Shown here piece after piece: positions 21,626 to 32,629 of a stretch of DNA of 64,000 bases. Both the position numbers and the translations under genes were made by a program. The DNA is taken from NCBI RefSeq assembly GCF_040438925.1, contig NZ_CP159258.1, positions 3,176,001 to 3,240,000 of the forward strand, read 5' to 3'. The stretch comes from Pseudomonas sp. MYb327 (GTDB lineage Bacteria; Pseudomonadota; Gammaproteobacteria; Pseudomonadales; Pseudomonadaceae). How positions within the stretch are numbered: the first letter of the stretch is position 1; every line of letters begins with the position of its first letter. The notes under the pieces were generated by a model. The model did not search any database. It had not been told where the DNA came from and saw only the letters and a program-made list of their open reading frames with translations.

Positions 21626-23035
21626 TTGAATTCCGTGACTGACCGCCCCGCTGCTATCTCCCTCACCCGCCCGGCCCGGGTTCGCCTGGAGCTGAAAAAC
21701 CTGCTCAGCCTGGCGCTGCCGATCATGATCGCGCAACTGGCAACCACGGCGATGGGCTTCGTCGATGCGGTGATGGCCGGCCGGGTCGGGCCGCGCGATC
21801 TGGCCGCAGTGGCGCTGGGCAACTCGATCTGGGTCCCGGTATTTCTGCTGATGACCGGAACACTGCTGGCCACCACGCCGAAAGTCGCCCAGCGCTACGG
21901 TGCCGGCACCCACAGTGAAATCGGCCCGATCGTGCGCCAGGCATTGTGGTTGGCGCTGGTGGTGGGGTTGATCGCGACCGGCATGCTGTTCAGCGCCGAG
22001 CCGATCCTGCACCTGATGAAGGTCGACCCCGAACTCATCGGCCCCTGCATGCAATACCTGCACGGCATCGCCAGCGGGTTGCCTGCCGTCGCCTTCTATC
22101 ATGTGCTGCGCTGCTTCAGCGACGGCATCGGGCGCACCCGACCGGCGATGGTGCTGGGCCTGTGCGGCCTGGCGCTGAACATCCCGCTGAACTACGTTTT
22201 CATTTATGGCCACTTCGGCGTGCCGGCCATGGGCGGCGTCGGCTGCGGCTGGGCCACGGCGATCGTGATGTGGGTGATGGCGTTGGGCATGGCCGGTTGG
22301 GAGCGCTGGGCGCCGGCTTATCGGTCGAGCGAGTTGTTCAGCCGTTTCGACTGGCCACATTGGTCAGTGATCAAGCGCTTGCTGGGCATCGGTTTGCCGA
22401 TCGGTATCGCGGTGTTCGCCGAGTCGAGCATCTTTGCCGTGATCGCCTTGCTGATCGGCAGCCTCGGCGCCACGGTGGTGGCCGGTCATCAAATCGCCCT
22501 GAACGTCAGCTCGCTGGTGTTCATGATTCCCTACTCCCTGGGCATGGCCGTGACCGTGCGCGTCGGTCAGGCGCTGGGACGAGAAGAACCGCGCGAAGCG
22601 CGTTTTGCCGCGGGCGTCGGCATGGGTACCGCGCTGGCTTACGCCTGCCTTTCGGCGAGCATGATGTTACTGCTGCGCGAACCTATCGCCGCGATCTACA
22701 CCGCTGACCCGACGGTGATCCATATTGCTGCGATGCTGATTGTGTACTCGGCACTGTTCCAGTTTTCCGACGCGATCCAGGTCACCGCGGCTGGCGCGTT
22801 GCGCGGTTATCAGGACACTCGCGTGACGATGATCCTGACCCTGTTCGCTTACTGGGGTATCGGTTTGCCGGTGGGTTACGCCCTCGGCCTGACTGACTGG
22901 CTCGGCGAGCCCCGTGGTCCGAGCGGGCTGTGGCAAGGGTTGATCGTCGGCCTGAGTTGCGCGGCGCTGATGCTGTCGATCCGCCTGACGCGCAGTGCGC
23001 GCAAGCGGATTCGCATGAGCCATTCGGCGGGCTGA
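21626..23035 (+). CDS. MATE-family multidrug efflux protein (PmpM/NorM-like)
   Basis: This is a membrane protein of about 469 residues with the 12 hydrophobic segments of MATE transporters and the family pattern LALPIMIAQLATTAMGFVDAVMAGR near the N-terminus. It probably exports cationic drugs in exchange for H+ or Na+. The TTG at 21626 gives an N-terminus (-NSVTDRP-) resembling that of P. aeruginosa PmpM; an ATG at 21569 and a GTG at 21635 are alternatives, and no start has a clear ribosome site. It is monocistronic and followed by a REP pair. Confidence 0.88.
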   Translation: MNSVTDRPAAISLTRPARVRLELKNLLSLALPIMIAQLATTAMGFVDAVMAGRVGPRDLAAVALGNSIWVPVFLLMTGTLLATTPKVAQRYGAGTHSEIGPIVRQALWLALVVGLIATGMLFSAEPILHLMKVDPELIGPCMQYLHGIASGLPAVAFYHVLRCFSDGIGRTRPAMVLGLCGLALNIPLNYVFIYGHFGVPAMGGVGCGWATAIVMWVMALGMAGWERWAPAYRSSELFSRFDWPHWSVIKRLLGIGLPIGIAVFAESSIFAVIALLIGSLGATVVAGHQIALNVSSLVFMIPYSLGMAVTVRVGQALGREEPREARFAAGVGMGTALAYACLSASMMLLLREPIAAIYTADPTVIHIAAMLIVYSALFQFSDAIQVTAAGALRGYQDTRVTMILTLFAYWGIGLPVGYALGLTDWLGEPRGPSGLWQGLIVGLSCAALMLSIRLTRSARKRIRMSHSAG

Positions 23036-23044
23036 CTCAAACCT

Positions 23045-23134
23045 GTATTAGCCGGCTTGCTGGCGATTGCGGTGGTTCAGTCAACAATGATGTTGAGTTT
23101 GCATCAGCCATCGCCAGCAGGCTGGCTCCCACAG
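23045..23134. repeat. REP pair (family A, diverged)
   Basis: AGCCGGCTTGCTGGCGAT and ATCGCCAGCAGGCTGGCTCC face each other between the MATE and tusA genes, which converge here. Confidence 0.75.
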
Positions 23135-23148
23135 TAGTTTTTTGTGGG

Positions 23149-23400
23149 TCAGCCGGATTTTTTGCGGATCCAGTACAGGTAGGTACCGGCGTCTTCGTGT
23201 TGCCCCACCAGCTCGTGGTCGAGAAACACGCAGAACTTGGGGATGTCGCGACGGGTCGACGGGTCGGTGGCGATCACCTTCAGCAGGCCGCCGGGCGCCA
23301 GGTCACGGATGTGCTGGTGCAGCATCATCACAGGCTCCGGGCAGTTGAGGCCGGTGGCGTCGAGGGTGCCGTCTACCGGCGTATCGATCATTTCACTCAT
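23149..23400 (-). CDS. tusA: Sulfur carrier protein TusA
   Basis: This is an 83-residue SirA/TusA protein. The sulfur-accepting cysteine lies in [18 protein letters not shown], and the rest matches the small two-layer fold ([21 protein letters not shown]). It relays persulfide sulfur from IscS to the TusBCD relay for tRNA 2-thiouridine and to other pathways. The ATG at 23400 is used rather than a longer frame that would run into REP sequence. It is about 200 bases downstream of rlmM on the same strand. Confidence 0.93.
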   Translation of the reverse strand: MSEMIDTPVDGTLDATGLNCPEPVMMLHQHIRDLAPGGLLKVIATDPSTRRDIPKFCVFLDHELVGQHEDAGTYLYWIRKKSG

Positions 23401-23444
23401 GATTGGCTCCTGAAACTTGCCGGCATTGTCGCGCATTGCCGGGT

Positions 23445-23578
23445 GTGTGGCGAGGGAGCTTGCTCCCGCTGGGTCGCGAAACGGCCCCAATTCTAACTAC
23501 TCGGTCTATCGAAAAGTTCACGGCGGCTGGATTTAGGGCTGCTGCGCAGCCCAGCGGGAGCAAGCTCCCTCGCCACAA
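23445..23578. repeat. REP pair (family B)
   Basis: TGTGTGGCGAGGGAGCTTGC and its inverted copy AGCGGGAGCAAGCTCCCTCG bound the tusA-rlmM gap. Confidence 0.85.
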
Positions 23579-23606
23579 AAGTCCCCACAGATCAAGACCG
23601 ATTAAC

Positions 23607-24680
23607 TCAGCGCGATTTTGGTTTTTTCACGTCGAGTCGACGGAGGTGGCACGTCACTTCTTCGCGGTCGTGGTACAGCTGTTTGCAGCCGATCTCGACT
23701 TTGATGCCTCGCGCCTTGAAACCATCAGCAATGCGTTCCAGCAACCGTTTCACTTCGGCATAACGCTGTTTCATCGGCAGCTTGAGGTTGACCACCGCTT
23801 CGCGGCAATGGCCCTCGCCGATCCACTCTTCCAGCATTGCCGCGTTGCGTGCCGGTTTCTCGACGATGTCGCACACCATCCAGTCCACGGGTTGCTTGGG
23901 CTTGAAGGTGAAACCGTCGGCCATCAGGTGTTGCACCAAACCAGTGTCCATCAGGCTTTCGGCCATCGGGCCGTTGTCGATGGCGGTCACCAGCATGCCG
24001 CGGTTGACCAGTTGCCAGGTCCAGCCGCCGGGTGCCGCGCCCAGGTCGACGCCAGTCATGTCGCTGTGCAGGCGTTCGTCCCATTGGTCACGGGGGATGA
24101 AGTGGTGCCAGGCCTCTTCCAGTTTCAGAGTCGAACGACTTGGGGCCTCACGGGGGAACTTCAAACGCGGGATGCCCATCGGCCACATCGCCGAGTTGTT
24201 CGACTCCGCCAGGCCCATGAACACTTCACGGCCGCTCTTGAAGGTCAGCAGCAAGCGTGGCTTGTGGGCGTCTTCCACCAGTTTGCCGGCGGCCATCAGC
24301 GCCTTGCGCAGGTGAACTTCGAATTTCTTGCAGAAGTTCGACAGTTCCTTGCCGTCGTTGGTGTCGACCATCTCCAGCCACAGGCTGCCGCACAGCGGAA
24401 AGTCTGCCATGTGGGCAAGGATCACGCTGATGCGATCGGTTTCGGGCAAATCAATGAAGATTCCCCGAGCCCATTGTCGCGGGAAGATCAGTTGATCAAA
24501 ACGCTGACCACGCATCAGGCGTTCGGCGCCGTCTTCTTCAGTGCAGACAAACTCGGCACAGGCGCTGGCTGTCTTGGCCTTGGCATAGCCAGCCACGTTC
24601 AGCCGTGCGGCGAGGTCGGAAATCTCGGAACAGACTTCGCCTTCGAAGCCCGGCCGGCAATGCATAAAGAGGGTGTTCAT
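23607..24680 (-). CDS. rlmM: 23S rRNA 2'-O-ribose methyltransferase RlmM
   Basis: This is a 357-residue enzyme. An N-terminal THUMP-like region (residues 1-170) precedes a Rossmann methyltransferase domain with the SAM loop GVDLGAAPGGWTW. Catalytic tetrad candidates Lys and Asp are visible, and VNLKLPMKQRY lies toward the C-terminus. It methylates C2498 of 23S rRNA. The start MNTLFMHCRPGFEGEV matches family members. Confidence 0.95.
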   Translation of the reverse strand: MNTLFMHCRPGFEGEVCSEISDLAARLNVAGYAKAKTASACAEFVCTEEDGAERLMRGQRFDQLIFPRQWARGIFIDLPETDRISVILAHMADFPLCGSLWLEMVDTNDGKELSNFCKKFEVHLRKALMAAGKLVEDAHKPRLLLTFKSGREVFMGLAESNNSAMWPMGIPRLKFPREAPSRSTLKLEEAWHHFIPRDQWDERLHSDMTGVDLGAAPGGWTWQLVNRGMLVTAIDNGPMAESLMDTGLVQHLMADGFTFKPKQPVDWMVCDIVEKPARNAAMLEEWIGEGHCREAVVNLKLPMKQRYAEVKRLLERIADGFKARGIKVEIGCKQLYHDREEVTCHLRRLDVKKPKSR

Positions 24681-24890
24681 TGAATCTCCTGGGCAATCGG
24701 CAAGGAATTAATGCGCAAACTTGCCCTGTAGCAAAGCCTGTCACGAAAACCGGCGCATGATAGCCGACTTCGGAACCTCGGACTTGCCCATAGAGTCCAG
24801 TTATTAGCCAGCTACTGAAAACAGGGCTAGGTTTAATGCTCTGTCCGTCCCCTCAGTCCGTAGCCGTGCGGACTCAAAGGAGTGATCGTA

Positions 24891-27632
24891 ATGCCGTCCC
24901 TTGATAGCTTGAACACCCTTAAAACCCTGCAAGTCGATGACCATACCTACCACTATTTCAGCCTGCCGGAGGCCGCCAAACGCCTTGGCGATCTGGACAA
25001 GCTGCCGATGTCTTTGAAAGTGCTGCTGGAAAACCTGCTGCGCTGGGAAGACAACAAAACCGTCACCGGCGCCGACCTCAAGGCGATTGCCGCCTGGCTC
25101 AAGGAGCGTCGCTCCGATCGTGAAATCCAGTACCGCCCGGCGCGGGTATTGATGCAGGATTTCACCGGCGTGCCCGCCGTGGTCGACCTCGCTGCCATGC
25201 GGGCGGCGATGGCCAAGGCGGGCGGCGATCCGCAGCGGATCAACCCGCTGTCGCCAGTGGACCTGGTGATTGACCACTCGGTGATGGTCGACAAATTCGC
25301 CACCAGCAGCGCCTTCGAACAGAACGTCGACATCGAGATGCAGCGCAATGGCGAGCGCTACGCGTTCCTGCGCTGGGGCCAAAGCGCCTTTGACAATTTT
25401 AGCGTCGTGCCGCCGGGCACCGGCATCTGCCACCAGGTGAACCTGGAATACCTCGGACGCACGGTCTGGACCAAGGACGAGGACGGCCGCACCTATGCCT
25501 TTCCCGACACCCTGGTCGGCACCGATTCCCACACCACCATGATCAACGGCCTCGGCGTGCTCGGCTGGGGTGTTGGCGGTATTGAGGCGGAAGCGGCGAT
25601 GCTCGGGCAACCGGTGTCGATGCTGATTCCGGAAGTGATCGGCTTCAAACTCACCGGTAAACTCCGGGAAGGCATCACCGCCACCGACCTGGTGCTGACG
25701 GTGACCCAGATGCTGCGCAAGAAAGGCGTGGTCGGCAAATTCGTCGAATTCTACGGCGACGGTCTTGCAGACTTGCCGTTGGCGGACCGCGCGACCATCG
25801 CCAACATGGCCCCGGAATACGGCGCTACCTGCGGTTTTTTCCCGGTGGATGACGTAACCCTGGACTACCTGCGCCTCTCCGGCCGCCCCGTTGAAACCGT
25901 GAAACTGGTCGAGGCCTACAGCAAGGCGCAAGGTCTGTGGCGCCTGCCCGGTCAGGAGCCGGTGTTCACCGATAGCCTGGCGCTGGACATGGCCACCGTC
26001 GAAGCCAGCCTCGCCGGACCGAAGCGCCCACAGGACCGGGTCTCGCTGCCCAACGTCGCGCAAGCGTTCAGTGACTTCACCGACCTGCAATTCAAGCCCA
26101 CCAGCAAAGAAGAAGGTCGACTGGAAAGTGAAGGCGGCGGTGGCGTCGCGGTCGGCAATGCCGATCTTGCCGGCGAAGCGGACTACGACTTCGAAGGCCA
26201 GACCTATCGGCTGAAAAACGGCGCGGTGGTGATTGCCGCCATTACTTCATGCACCAACACCTCCAACCCGAGCGTGATGATGGCTGCCGGGTTGGTGGCG
26301 AAAAAGGCCGTGGAAAAAGGCCTCAAGCGCAAGCCGTGGGTGAAAAGCTCGCTGGCGCCTGGTTCAAAAGTCGTCACCGATTATTACAAAGCAGCGGGCC
26401 TGACCCAGTACCTCGATGAATTGGGGTTCGCCTTGGTCGGGTATGGCTGCACCACGTGCATCGGCAACTCGGGACCGTTGCCGGAACCGATCGAGAAAGC
26501 CATCCAGAAAGCCGACTTGACCGTGGCCTCGGTACTGTCGGGCAACCGCAACTTCGAAGGCCGGGTCCATCCGCTGGTAAAAACCAACTGGCTGGCCTCG
26601 CCTCCGCTGGTGGTGGCGTTTGCGCTGGCCGGCACGGTGCGCATCGATATCAGCAGCGAGCCTTTGGGTGAAGATCGCGACGGCAACCCGGTGTACCTGC
26701 GGGACATCTGGCCCAGCAGCAAGGAAATCGCCGACGCCGTGAATCAGGTCAACACCGCGATGTTCCACAAGGAATATGCCGAAGTGTTTGCCGGTGACGA
26801 GCAGTGGCAGGCGATCCAGGTCCCGCAAGCGGCTACCTATGTCTGGCAGGCGGATTCGACCTACATCCAGCATCCGCCATTTTTCGACGACATCGGCGGG
26901 CCGCCACCGGTGGTCAAGGACGTGGCGGGGGCCAGAATCCTTGCGCTGCTAGGCGATTCGGTGACCACCGACCACATCTCCCCGGCCGGTAACATCAAGG
27001 CGGAAAGTCCGGCAGGCCAATATCTGCGCGACAAAGGCGTGGAACCACGGGACTTCAACTCCTATGGATCCCGACGCGGCAACCACGAAGTGATGATGCG
27101 CGGCACTTTTGCCAACATCCGCATCCGTAACGAGATGCTCAGTGGCGAAGAAGGCGGCAACACGTTCTACATTCCCACCATGGAGAAAATGCCGATCTAC
27201 GACGCGGCCATGCGTTATCAAGCGGCAGGCACACCGCTGGTGGTGATCGCCGGTCAGGAATACGGCACCGGCTCGAGCCGTGACTGGGCAGCCAAAGGCA
27301 CCAACCTGCTCGGGGTGAAAGCGGTCATCGCCGAGAGCTTTGAACGGATTCACCGCTCCAACCTGGTGGGCATGGGCGTGCTGCCGCTGCAGTTCAAACT
27401 CGATCAGAACCGCAAGAGCCTGAACCTGACCGGCAAGGAAACCCTGGACATTCTGGGCCTGACCGGCGTCGAGCTGACCCCGCGAATGAACCTGACCCTG
27501 ATCATCACCCGCGAAAATGGCACCCGCGAGAAAATCGAGTTGCTGTGCCGGATCGACACGCTGAATGAAGTGGAGTACTTCAAATCGGGAGGGATTTTGC
27601 ATTACGTGTTGCGACAGTTGATTGCGTCGTAA
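24891..27632 (+). CDS. acnA: Aconitate hydratase A
   Basis: This is a 913-residue aconitase. The 4Fe-4S cluster ligands are in [13 protein letters not shown] and [13 protein letters not shown]. The swivel domain has [16 protein letters not shown] and [10 protein letters not shown]. The ATG at 24891 follows AAAGGAG at 24876-24882. It isomerises citrate to isocitrate; the AcnA form is usually the stress- and stationary-phase enzyme and the apo-protein can bind mRNA. It is divergent from rlmM and monocistronic, with its own terminator. Confidence 0.97.
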   Translation: MPSLDSLNTLKTLQVDDHTYHYFSLPEAAKRLGDLDKLPMSLKVLLENLLRWEDNKTVTGADLKAIAAWLKERRSDREIQYRPARVLMQDFTGVPAVVDLAAMRAAMAKAGGDPQRINPLSPVDLVIDHSVMVDKFATSSAFEQNVDIEMQRNGERYAFLRWGQSAFDNFSVVPPGTGICHQVNLEYLGRTVWTKDEDGRTYAFPDTLVGTDSHTTMINGLGVLGWGVGGIEAEAAMLGQPVSMLIPEVIGFKLTGKLREGITATDLVLTVTQMLRKKGVVGKFVEFYGDGLADLPLADRATIANMAPEYGATCGFFPVDDVTLDYLRLSGRPVETVKLVEAYSKAQGLWRLPGQEPVFTDSLALDMATVEASLAGPKRPQDRVSLPNVAQAFSDFTDLQFKPTSKEEGRLESEGGGGVAVGNADLAGEADYDFEGQTYRLKNGAVVIAAITSCTNTSNPSVMMAAGLVAKKAVEKGLKRKPWVKSSLAPGSKVVTDYYKAAGLTQYLDELGFALVGYGCTTCIGNSGPLPEPIEKAIQKADLTVASVLSGNRNFEGRVHPLVKTNWLASPPLVVAFALAGTVRIDISSEPLGEDRDGNPVYLRDIWPSSKEIADAVNQVNTAMFHKEYAEVFAGDEQWQAIQVPQAATYVWQADSTYIQHPPFFDDIGGPPPVVKDVAGARILALLGDSVTTDHISPAGNIKAESPAGQYLRDKGVEPRDFNSYGSRRGNHEVMMRGTFANIRIRNEMLSGEEGGNTFYIPTMEKMPIYDAAMRYQAAGTPLVVIAGQEYGTGSSRDWAAKGTNLLGVKAVIAESFERIHRSNLVGMGVLPLQFKLDQNRKSLNLTGKETLDILGLTGVELTPRMNLTLIITRENGTREKIELLCRIDTLNEVEYFKSGGILHYVLRQLIAS

Positions 27633-27642
27633 GCGCCTGCTG

Positions 27643-27667
27643 ACACCGCCTTCGGGCGGTGTTTTTG
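27643..27667 (+). terminator. Terminator after acnA
   Basis: CACCGCC-TTCG-GGCGGTG is a stable UUCG-type hairpin followed by TTTTTGTTT. Confidence 0.93.
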
Positions 27668-27696
27668 TTTGCGCCAATCAAAATGCTGCACATTCC

Positions 27697-27727
27697 TGTG
27701 GTGAGCGAGCTTGCCCTCTCGCCACAA
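27697..27727. repeat. Degenerate REP element (family B)
   Basis: TGTGGTGAGCGAGCTTGCCC with TCTCGCCACA is an altered single copy of the GAGGGAGCTTGCTCCC palindrome. Confidence 0.55.
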
Positions 27728-27878
27728 CGGCAATCCTTTGAGCTGTTCACGTATCCGATGCCTCCCCGCTGACGCAAGGGTCATTTTGCGACGCAGCACT
27801 GATTATCGAAAAAATAATCTCAACCTATCGCTGACGTCGCCGATACAGCACTTGAAAGCCTTGCGGATTAAATAAGCC

Positions 27879-29444
27879 ATGCGTAACAACCAGCCAATTA
27901 CACAACGCGAACGGACCTTTCCGGCCCAGCAACGGTTGATTTCCACCACCGACGCCAAGGGCGTGATCACCTACTGCAACGACGACTTCGTCGAGGTCAG
28001 CGGGTTTTCTCGTGAGGAACTCATCCGTGCGCCGCACAACCTGGTGCGTCATCCCGACGTTCCGGCCGCGGTCTTCGCGCACATGTGGGCGACACTGAAA
28101 CAAGGCTTGCCATGGATGGGCATTGTCAAGAATCGCTGCAAGAGCGGTGATCACTACTGGGTCAACGCCTATGTGACGCCGATCTTCGACGGCAAACAGG
28201 TGATCGGCTATGAGTCGGTGCGGGTCAAGCCCACCGCCGAGCAGATCCGCCGTGCCGAAGCTCTCTACCAACGCATCAACCAGGGCAAGTCGGCCATTCC
28301 TTCGACCGATAAATGGTTGCCGGTCCTGCAGGACTGGTTGCCGTTCATTCTGGTCAGCCAACTGAGCTTCATGATCGGTGCTTCGCTCAACTCCCACTGG
28401 GGCTTTGCCCTGGCCGCCGGGCTCTCGGTGCCGCTGGGCTTGATGGGCCTGAGCTGGCAACAGCGCGGGCTCAAGCGCTTGTTGCGCCTGGCCGAGCAAA
28501 CCACATCTGACCCGCTGATCGCGCAGATGTACACCGACAGCCGCGGGGCCCAGGCACGTCTGGAGATGTCGATCCTCAGCCAGGAAGCGCGCCTCAAAAC
28601 CTGCCTGACCCGTCTGCAGGACACCGCCGAGCACCTGACCGATCAAGCGAAACAGTCCGACAACCTGGCCCACAGCAGCTCTACCGGCCTGGAACGTCAG
28701 CGCGTCGAAACCGAGCAAGTAGCCACCGCCGTCAATCAGATGGCCGCCACTACGCAGGAAGTCGCCAGCCACGTGCAGCGCACCGCCGATGCCACCCAGC
28801 AAGCCAATCTGCTGACCGGTCGCGGTCGTGAAATCGCCGGAGAAACCCGTGAAGCCATTCAACGCCTGTCGGTGGTGGTCGGGGAAACCGGTCTGACCGT
28901 GACCCAACTGGCCAAGGACAGCGATGAAATCGGTGGCGTGGTCGACGTGATCAAAGGCATCGCCGACCAGACCAACCTGCTGGCGCTGAACGCCGCCATC
29001 GAAGCGGCCCGTGCCGGCGAAATGGGTCGTGGCTTTGCGGTGGTGGCCGACGAAGTGCGGCAACTGGCGCAACGCACCAGCGAGTCGACCGGGCAGATTC
29101 ACGCCCTGATCGCCAAGCTGCAGCAAACCGCCGGCACTGCGGTGCAAACCATGGAAGCCGGGCATCGCCAGGCCGAAGAAGGTGTGGCGCGGGTGCTGGA
29201 AGCGGACCAGGCATTGGTCGGGATCAGCGAAGCGGTGGCCAACATCACCGACATGACCACCCAGATCGCTGCTGCGACCGAAGAGCAAAGCGCTGTCGCC
29301 GAAGAAATCAGCCGCAACATCAGCAACATCTCGCACCTGGCTGACCAGACTTCGGAACAGGCACAAAACTCGGCGTTGTTGAGTGAAGAGCTGACCAAGA
29401 CTGCGAATACCCAGTATTCGTTGGTGGAGCGGTTTAACCGCTGA
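27879..29444 (+). CDS. aer: Aer-like PAS-domain chemoreceptor
   Basis: This is a 521-residue energy-taxis receptor. The N-terminal PAS domain (residues 10-110) contains [19 protein letters not shown] and the FAD-type [13 protein letters not shown] region. A hydrophobic pair of segments (about 150-185) anchors it without a periplasmic domain. The signalling hairpin is [19 protein letters not shown] near 370. It senses respiratory redox state and feeds CheA/CheW. Position before the cbb3 oxidase genes matches PA1561 (aer). An inverted repeat GATTAT/ATAATC at 27801-27819 lies in the promoter region. Confidence 0.92.
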   Translation: MRNNQPITQRERTFPAQQRLISTTDAKGVITYCNDDFVEVSGFSREELIRAPHNLVRHPDVPAAVFAHMWATLKQGLPWMGIVKNRCKSGDHYWVNAYVTPIFDGKQVIGYESVRVKPTAEQIRRAEALYQRINQGKSAIPSTDKWLPVLQDWLPFILVSQLSFMIGASLNSHWGFALAAGLSVPLGLMGLSWQQRGLKRLLRLAEQTTSDPLIAQMYTDSRGAQARLEMSILSQEARLKTCLTRLQDTAEHLTDQAKQSDNLAHSSSTGLERQRVETEQVATAVNQMAATTQEVASHVQRTADATQQANLLTGRGREIAGETREAIQRLSVVVGETGLTVTQLAKDSDEIGGVVDVIKGIADQTNLLALNAAIEAARAGEMGRGFAVVADEVRQLAQRTSESTGQIHALIAKLQQTAGTAVQTMEAGHRQAEEGVARVLEADQALVGISEAVANITDMTTQIAAATEEQSAVAEEISRNISNISHLADQTSEQAQNSALLSEELTKTANTQYSLVERFNR

Positions 29445-29460
29445 TTGATGCTGGAATGAT

Positions 29461-29496
29461 AAAAACCCGGACAGTGAAAGCTTCCGGGTTTTTTAT
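29461..29496 (+). terminator. Terminator after aer
   Basis: AAAAACCCGGA and TCCGGGTTTTTT form the stem; the T-run is on the plus strand. Confidence 0.9.
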
Positions 29497-29526
29497 TGCC
29501 GATCTGAAAATGCTGTCGCCTGGCAG

Positions 29527-29602
29527 GCCTCATCGCTGGCAAGCCAGCGCCTACAGGAGACAGCGATCCCTTGTAGGAGCTGGCTCGCCAGCGATGAGGC
29601 CC
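29527..29602. repeat. REP pair (family A)
   Basis: ATCGCTGGCAAGCCAGCGCC and TTGTAGGAGCTGGCTCGCCA are inverted copies between aer and the hydrolase gene. Confidence 0.85.
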
Positions 29603-29620
29603 TGACGATCACTGCAAACA

Positions 29621-30298
29621 TCACTGAAGAAATGAAGCCACTTTCTGCGCCGCCGCCGCCAAATGCTGCTCATGGGTAAACCCGGAAGCCTTCAACGGCT
29701 TCAAATCATGATCCCCCGCCACCAGCCAGAACACCTCGATACTCGGTGACAAGGCATACCCCTCGACCGCCTCGCGATTGCCCAATGCGTCCCGCTCGCC
29801 CTGCACAATCAAGGTACGGGTGTTCAGAGAAGCCAAATGCTCGACCCGCGGCTTCTCCGGTTTGCCCACGGCATAAAACGGATAGCCCAGACACACCAAC
29901 GCATCCGCCCCCAACTCATCTGCCAATAAACTCGCCATCCGCCCTCCCATGGACTTGCCGCCAATGGCCAGCTGCCCGGCGACATGACGTCGCACCTCGG
30001 CATACACCTCACGCCAGCACTCCAGCAGTTTCGGTGCCGGGTTCGGCGGGCGTTTGCCGCCGTCGAGGCGCCGTTGCGCCATGTACGGAAACTCGAAGCG
30101 CAAGACATTGATGCCTTGTGCCGCGAGGCGTGCGGCCATGTCGTTCATCCAGTCGCTGTCCATCGGCGCACCCGCGCCGTGGGCCAGGATCAGCGTCGCC
30201 GATGCCGGCGTCACGGCGGCATCCCACAGCCATCCATGTTCCCGTGCGCACTGCGCCCATTGATCCCCGTCAATACCGGCCTTGCGCTGTTTGTCCAT
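29621..30298 (-). CDS. Alpha/beta hydrolase of the KANL3/Tex30 type
   Basis: This is a 225-residue single-domain hydrolase. The nucleophile elbow is GGKSMGGRMA (Ser in G-K-S-M-G), the strand before the oxyanion loop is LILAHGAGAPMDSDWM, and a late histidine is in VAGDHDLKPLK. These are hallmarks of the dienelactone-hydrolase-like KANL3/Tex30 group, whose substrates are unknown. It is divergent from ccoN-2 with 86 bases between the starts, and its first codons contain an Anr-like box that probably serves the cco operon. Confidence 0.85.
   Translation of the reverse strand: MDKQRKAGIDGDQWAQCAREHGWLWDAAVTPASATLILAHGAGAPMDSDWMNDMAARLAAQGINVLRFEFPYMAQRRLDGGKRPPNPAPKLLECWREVYAEVRRHVAGQLAIGGKSMGGRMASLLADELGADALVCLGYPFYAVGKPEKPRVEHLASLNTRTLIVQGERDALGNREAVEGYALSPSIEVFWLVAGDHDLKPLKASGFTHEQHLAAAAQKVASFLQ
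30260..30273 (+). promoter_or_regulatory. Anr/FNR box upstream of cco-2
   Basis: TTGATCCCCGTCAA differs from TTGAT-N4-ATCAA at one position. It is centred about 118 bases before the ccoN-2 ATG, inside the first codons of the divergent hydrolase gene. A CATGCT at 30296-30301 lies at class II spacing but is a poor -10; TATAAC near 30322 is an alternative. Low-oxygen activation of cco-2 by Anr is known in P. aeruginosa. Confidence 0.6.
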
Positions 30299-30384
30299 GC
30301 TTGCCTCGCTTTTAGTCTGCCTATAACTCCGGCCGAAGGGCGCGCCGCTTGCGCTTCCTTCGGCTGAACCGTGGATGGGGAACC

Positions 30385-31809
30385 ATGAACACTTCTATCA
30401 GTACCGCCTACAACTACAAGGTGGTCCGCCAATTCGCCATTATGACGGTGGTGTGGGGCATCGTCGGCATGGGGCTCGGGGTTTTTCTCGCCGCCCAGTT
30501 GGTCTGGCCAGAACTCAACTTCGATTTGCCGTGGACCAGTTTCGGTCGCTTGCGTCCATTGCACACCAACGCGGTGATCTTCGCCTTCGGCGGCTGCGCC
30601 CTGTTCGCCAGTTCTTTCTATTCGGTGCAGCGCACCTGCCAAACCCAATTGTTTGCGCCGAAAATCGCCGCGTTCTGCTTCTGGGGCTGGCAGCTTGTAA
30701 TCCTTCTGGCGGCCATCAGCCTGCCGCTGGGCTACACCAGTTCCAAGGAATACGCCGAGCTGGAATGGCCGATCGACATCCTGATCACCATTGTCTGGGT
30801 CGCCTACGCCGTGGTGTTCTTCGGCACGATCATGCAGCGCAAGACCAAGCACATTTACGTCGGCAACTGGTTCTTCGGTGCGTTCATCATCACCGTGGCG
30901 ATCCTGCACATCGTCAACAACCTTGAGCTGCCGGTGAGTTTCACCAAGTCCTACTCGTTGTACTCCGGCGCCACCGACGCGATGGTGCAGTGGTGGTACG
31001 GGCACAATGCCGTGGGCTTTTTCCTCACCGCCGGTTTCCTCGGGATGATGTATTACTTCGTGCCGAAACAGGCCGAACGCCCGGTGTATTCCTACCGCCT
31101 GTCGATCGTGCACTTCTGGGCGCTGATCACTTTGTATATCTGGGCCGGCCCGCACCACCTGCACTACACCGCGCTGCCGGATTGGGCGCAGTCGCTGGGC
31201 ATGGTGATGTCGCTGATTCTGTTGGCGCCGAGCTGGGGCGGGATGATCAACGGCATGATGACCCTCTCGGGCGCCTGGCATAAGTTGCGCAGCGACCCGA
31301 TCCTGCGTTTCCTCGTGGTGTCGCTGGCGTTCTACGGCATGTCGACCTTCGAAGGCCCGATGATGGCGATCAAGACCGTCAACGCCCTCTCCCACTACAC
31401 CGACTGGACCATTGGCCACGTACACGCTGGCGCACTCGGCTGGGTGGCGATGATTTCCATTGGCGCGCTGTACCACATGATCCCGAAAATCTTCGGACGC
31501 GAGCAGATGCACAGCATCGGCCTGATCAACGCGCACTTCTGGCTCGCCACCATCGGCACCGTTCTGTACATCGCCTCGATGTGGGTCAACGGCATCGCCC
31601 AGGGCTTGATGTGGCGCGCAGTCAACGAGGACGGCACGCTGACTTACTCCTTCGTCGAAACCCTGGTGGCCAGCCACCCCGGCTTTGTCGTGCGGATGGT
31701 GGGTGGCGCGATCTTCTTCAGCGGCATGTTGCTGATGGCTTACAACACCTGGCGCACCGTGCGGGCCTCGCAGCCTGCCGAAGTCGCCGCTGCCGCGCAG
31801 ATGGCCTGA
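30385..31809 (+). CDS. ccoN: cbb3 cytochrome oxidase subunit I (copy 2)
   Basis: This is a 474-residue haem-copper oxidase catalytic subunit with about 12 membrane segments. The metal-binding histidines appear in [15 protein letters not shown] (low-spin haem b), [12 protein letters not shown] (CuB), [14 protein letters not shown] (CuB pair) and [10 protein letters not shown] (haems). The ATG at 30385 starts [17 protein letters not shown]. It reduces O2 to water with high affinity and pumps protons. It is the first gene of the first of two cco operons, in the position of PAO1 ccoN2. Confidence 0.96.
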   Translation: MNTSISTAYNYKVVRQFAIMTVVWGIVGMGLGVFLAAQLVWPELNFDLPWTSFGRLRPLHTNAVIFAFGGCALFASSFYSVQRTCQTQLFAPKIAAFCFWGWQLVILLAAISLPLGYTSSKEYAELEWPIDILITIVWVAYAVVFFGTIMQRKTKHIYVGNWFFGAFIITVAILHIVNNLELPVSFTKSYSLYSGATDAMVQWWYGHNAVGFFLTAGFLGMMYYFVPKQAERPVYSYRLSIVHFWALITLYIWAGPHHLHYTALPDWAQSLGMVMSLILLAPSWGGMINGMMTLSGAWHKLRSDPILRFLVVSLAFYGMSTFEGPMMAIKTVNALSHYTDWTIGHVHAGALGWVAMISIGALYHMIPKIFGREQMHSIGLINAHFWLATIGTVLYIASMWVNGIAQGLMWRAVNEDGTLTYSFVETLVASHPGFVVRMVGGAIFFSGMLLMAYNTWRTVRASQPAEVAAAAQMA

Positions 31810-31819
31810 GGAGTTCGCC

Positions 31820-32428
31820 ATGAAACACGAAACTATCGAGAAAAACGTCGGCCTGCTGATGCTGTTGATGGTGCTCGCCGTGAGCATCGGCGGCCTGACC
31901 CAGATCGTCCCGCTGTTTTTCCAGGACGTGACCAATAAACCGGTGGAAGGCATGAAGCCCTACACCGCGCTGCAACTCGAAGGCCGCGACATCTACATCC
32001 GCGAAGGCTGCGTCGGTTGCCATTCGCAGATGATCCGCCCGTTCCGCGCCGAGACCGAGCGCTACGGGCACTACTCGGTGGCTGGCGAAAGCGTTTGGGA
32101 TCACCCGTTCCTGTGGGGCTCGAAACGCACCGGGCCAGACCTGGCCCGGGTCGGCGCACGCTACTCCGATGACTGGCACCGCGCGCACTTGTACAACCCG
32201 CGCAACGTCGTGCCGGAATCGAAAATGCCGGCCTACCCGTGGCTGGTGGCCAACGCGCTCGACAGCAGCCACACCGAAAGCAAGATCAAGGCGATGCGCA
32301 CCCTCGGCGTGCCATACACCGACGACGACATCGCCAGCAGCGTCGAGTCGCTCAAGGGCAAGTCCGAAATGGACGCGCTGGTCGCCTACCTGCAAGTGCT
32401 CGGCACTGCGATCAAGAGCAAGAGGTGA
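31820..32428 (+). CDS. ccoO: cbb3 oxidase monohaem cytochrome c subunit (copy 2)
   Basis: This is a 202-residue subunit. One N-terminal membrane anchor ([16 protein letters not shown]) is followed by a periplasmic c-type cytochrome domain with the haem-binding CVGCH and SKMPAYPWL providing the methionine ligand. It carries electrons from CcoP to CcoN. It starts 10 bases after the ccoN stop with GAGGAG in between. Confidence 0.96.
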   Translation: MKHETIEKNVGLLMLLMVLAVSIGGLTQIVPLFFQDVTNKPVEGMKPYTALQLEGRDIYIREGCVGCHSQMIRPFRAETERYGHYSVAGESVWDHPFLWGSKRTGPDLARVGARYSDDWHRAHLYNPRNVVPESKMPAYPWLVANALDSSHTESKIKAMRTLGVPYTDDDIASSVESLKGKSEMDALVAYLQVLGTAIKSKR

Positions 32429-32431
32429 TTC

Positions 32432-32629
32432 ATGGTCATTGAAATGAGCACTGGAATGATTCGCGGCCTGGGCACGGTCGTGGTGTTCGTGGCCTTCGTC
32501 GGCCTGACGCTGTGGGTATTCAACAGCAAGCGCAATCCGGCGTTCGCCGAGGCACGCCTGCTGCCGTTCGCCGATGAATCACATCCCGACTACACCCAAG
32601 AACCCGCAACAAGGAGTACCCGGCCATGA
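32432..32629 (+). CDS. ccoQ: cbb3 oxidase subunit CcoQ (copy 2)
   Basis: This is a 65-residue protein with one membrane helix ([17 protein letters not shown]) and a short cytoplasmic tail. CcoQ stabilises the oxidase complex. GAGGTG precedes the ATG at 32432; an internal ATG at 32444 would give the shorter form seen in copy 1. Its stop overlaps the ccoP start by four bases. Confidence 0.9.
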   Translation: MVIEMSTGMIRGLGTVVVFVAFVGLTLWVFNSKRNPAFAEARLLPFADESHPDYTQEPATRSTRP

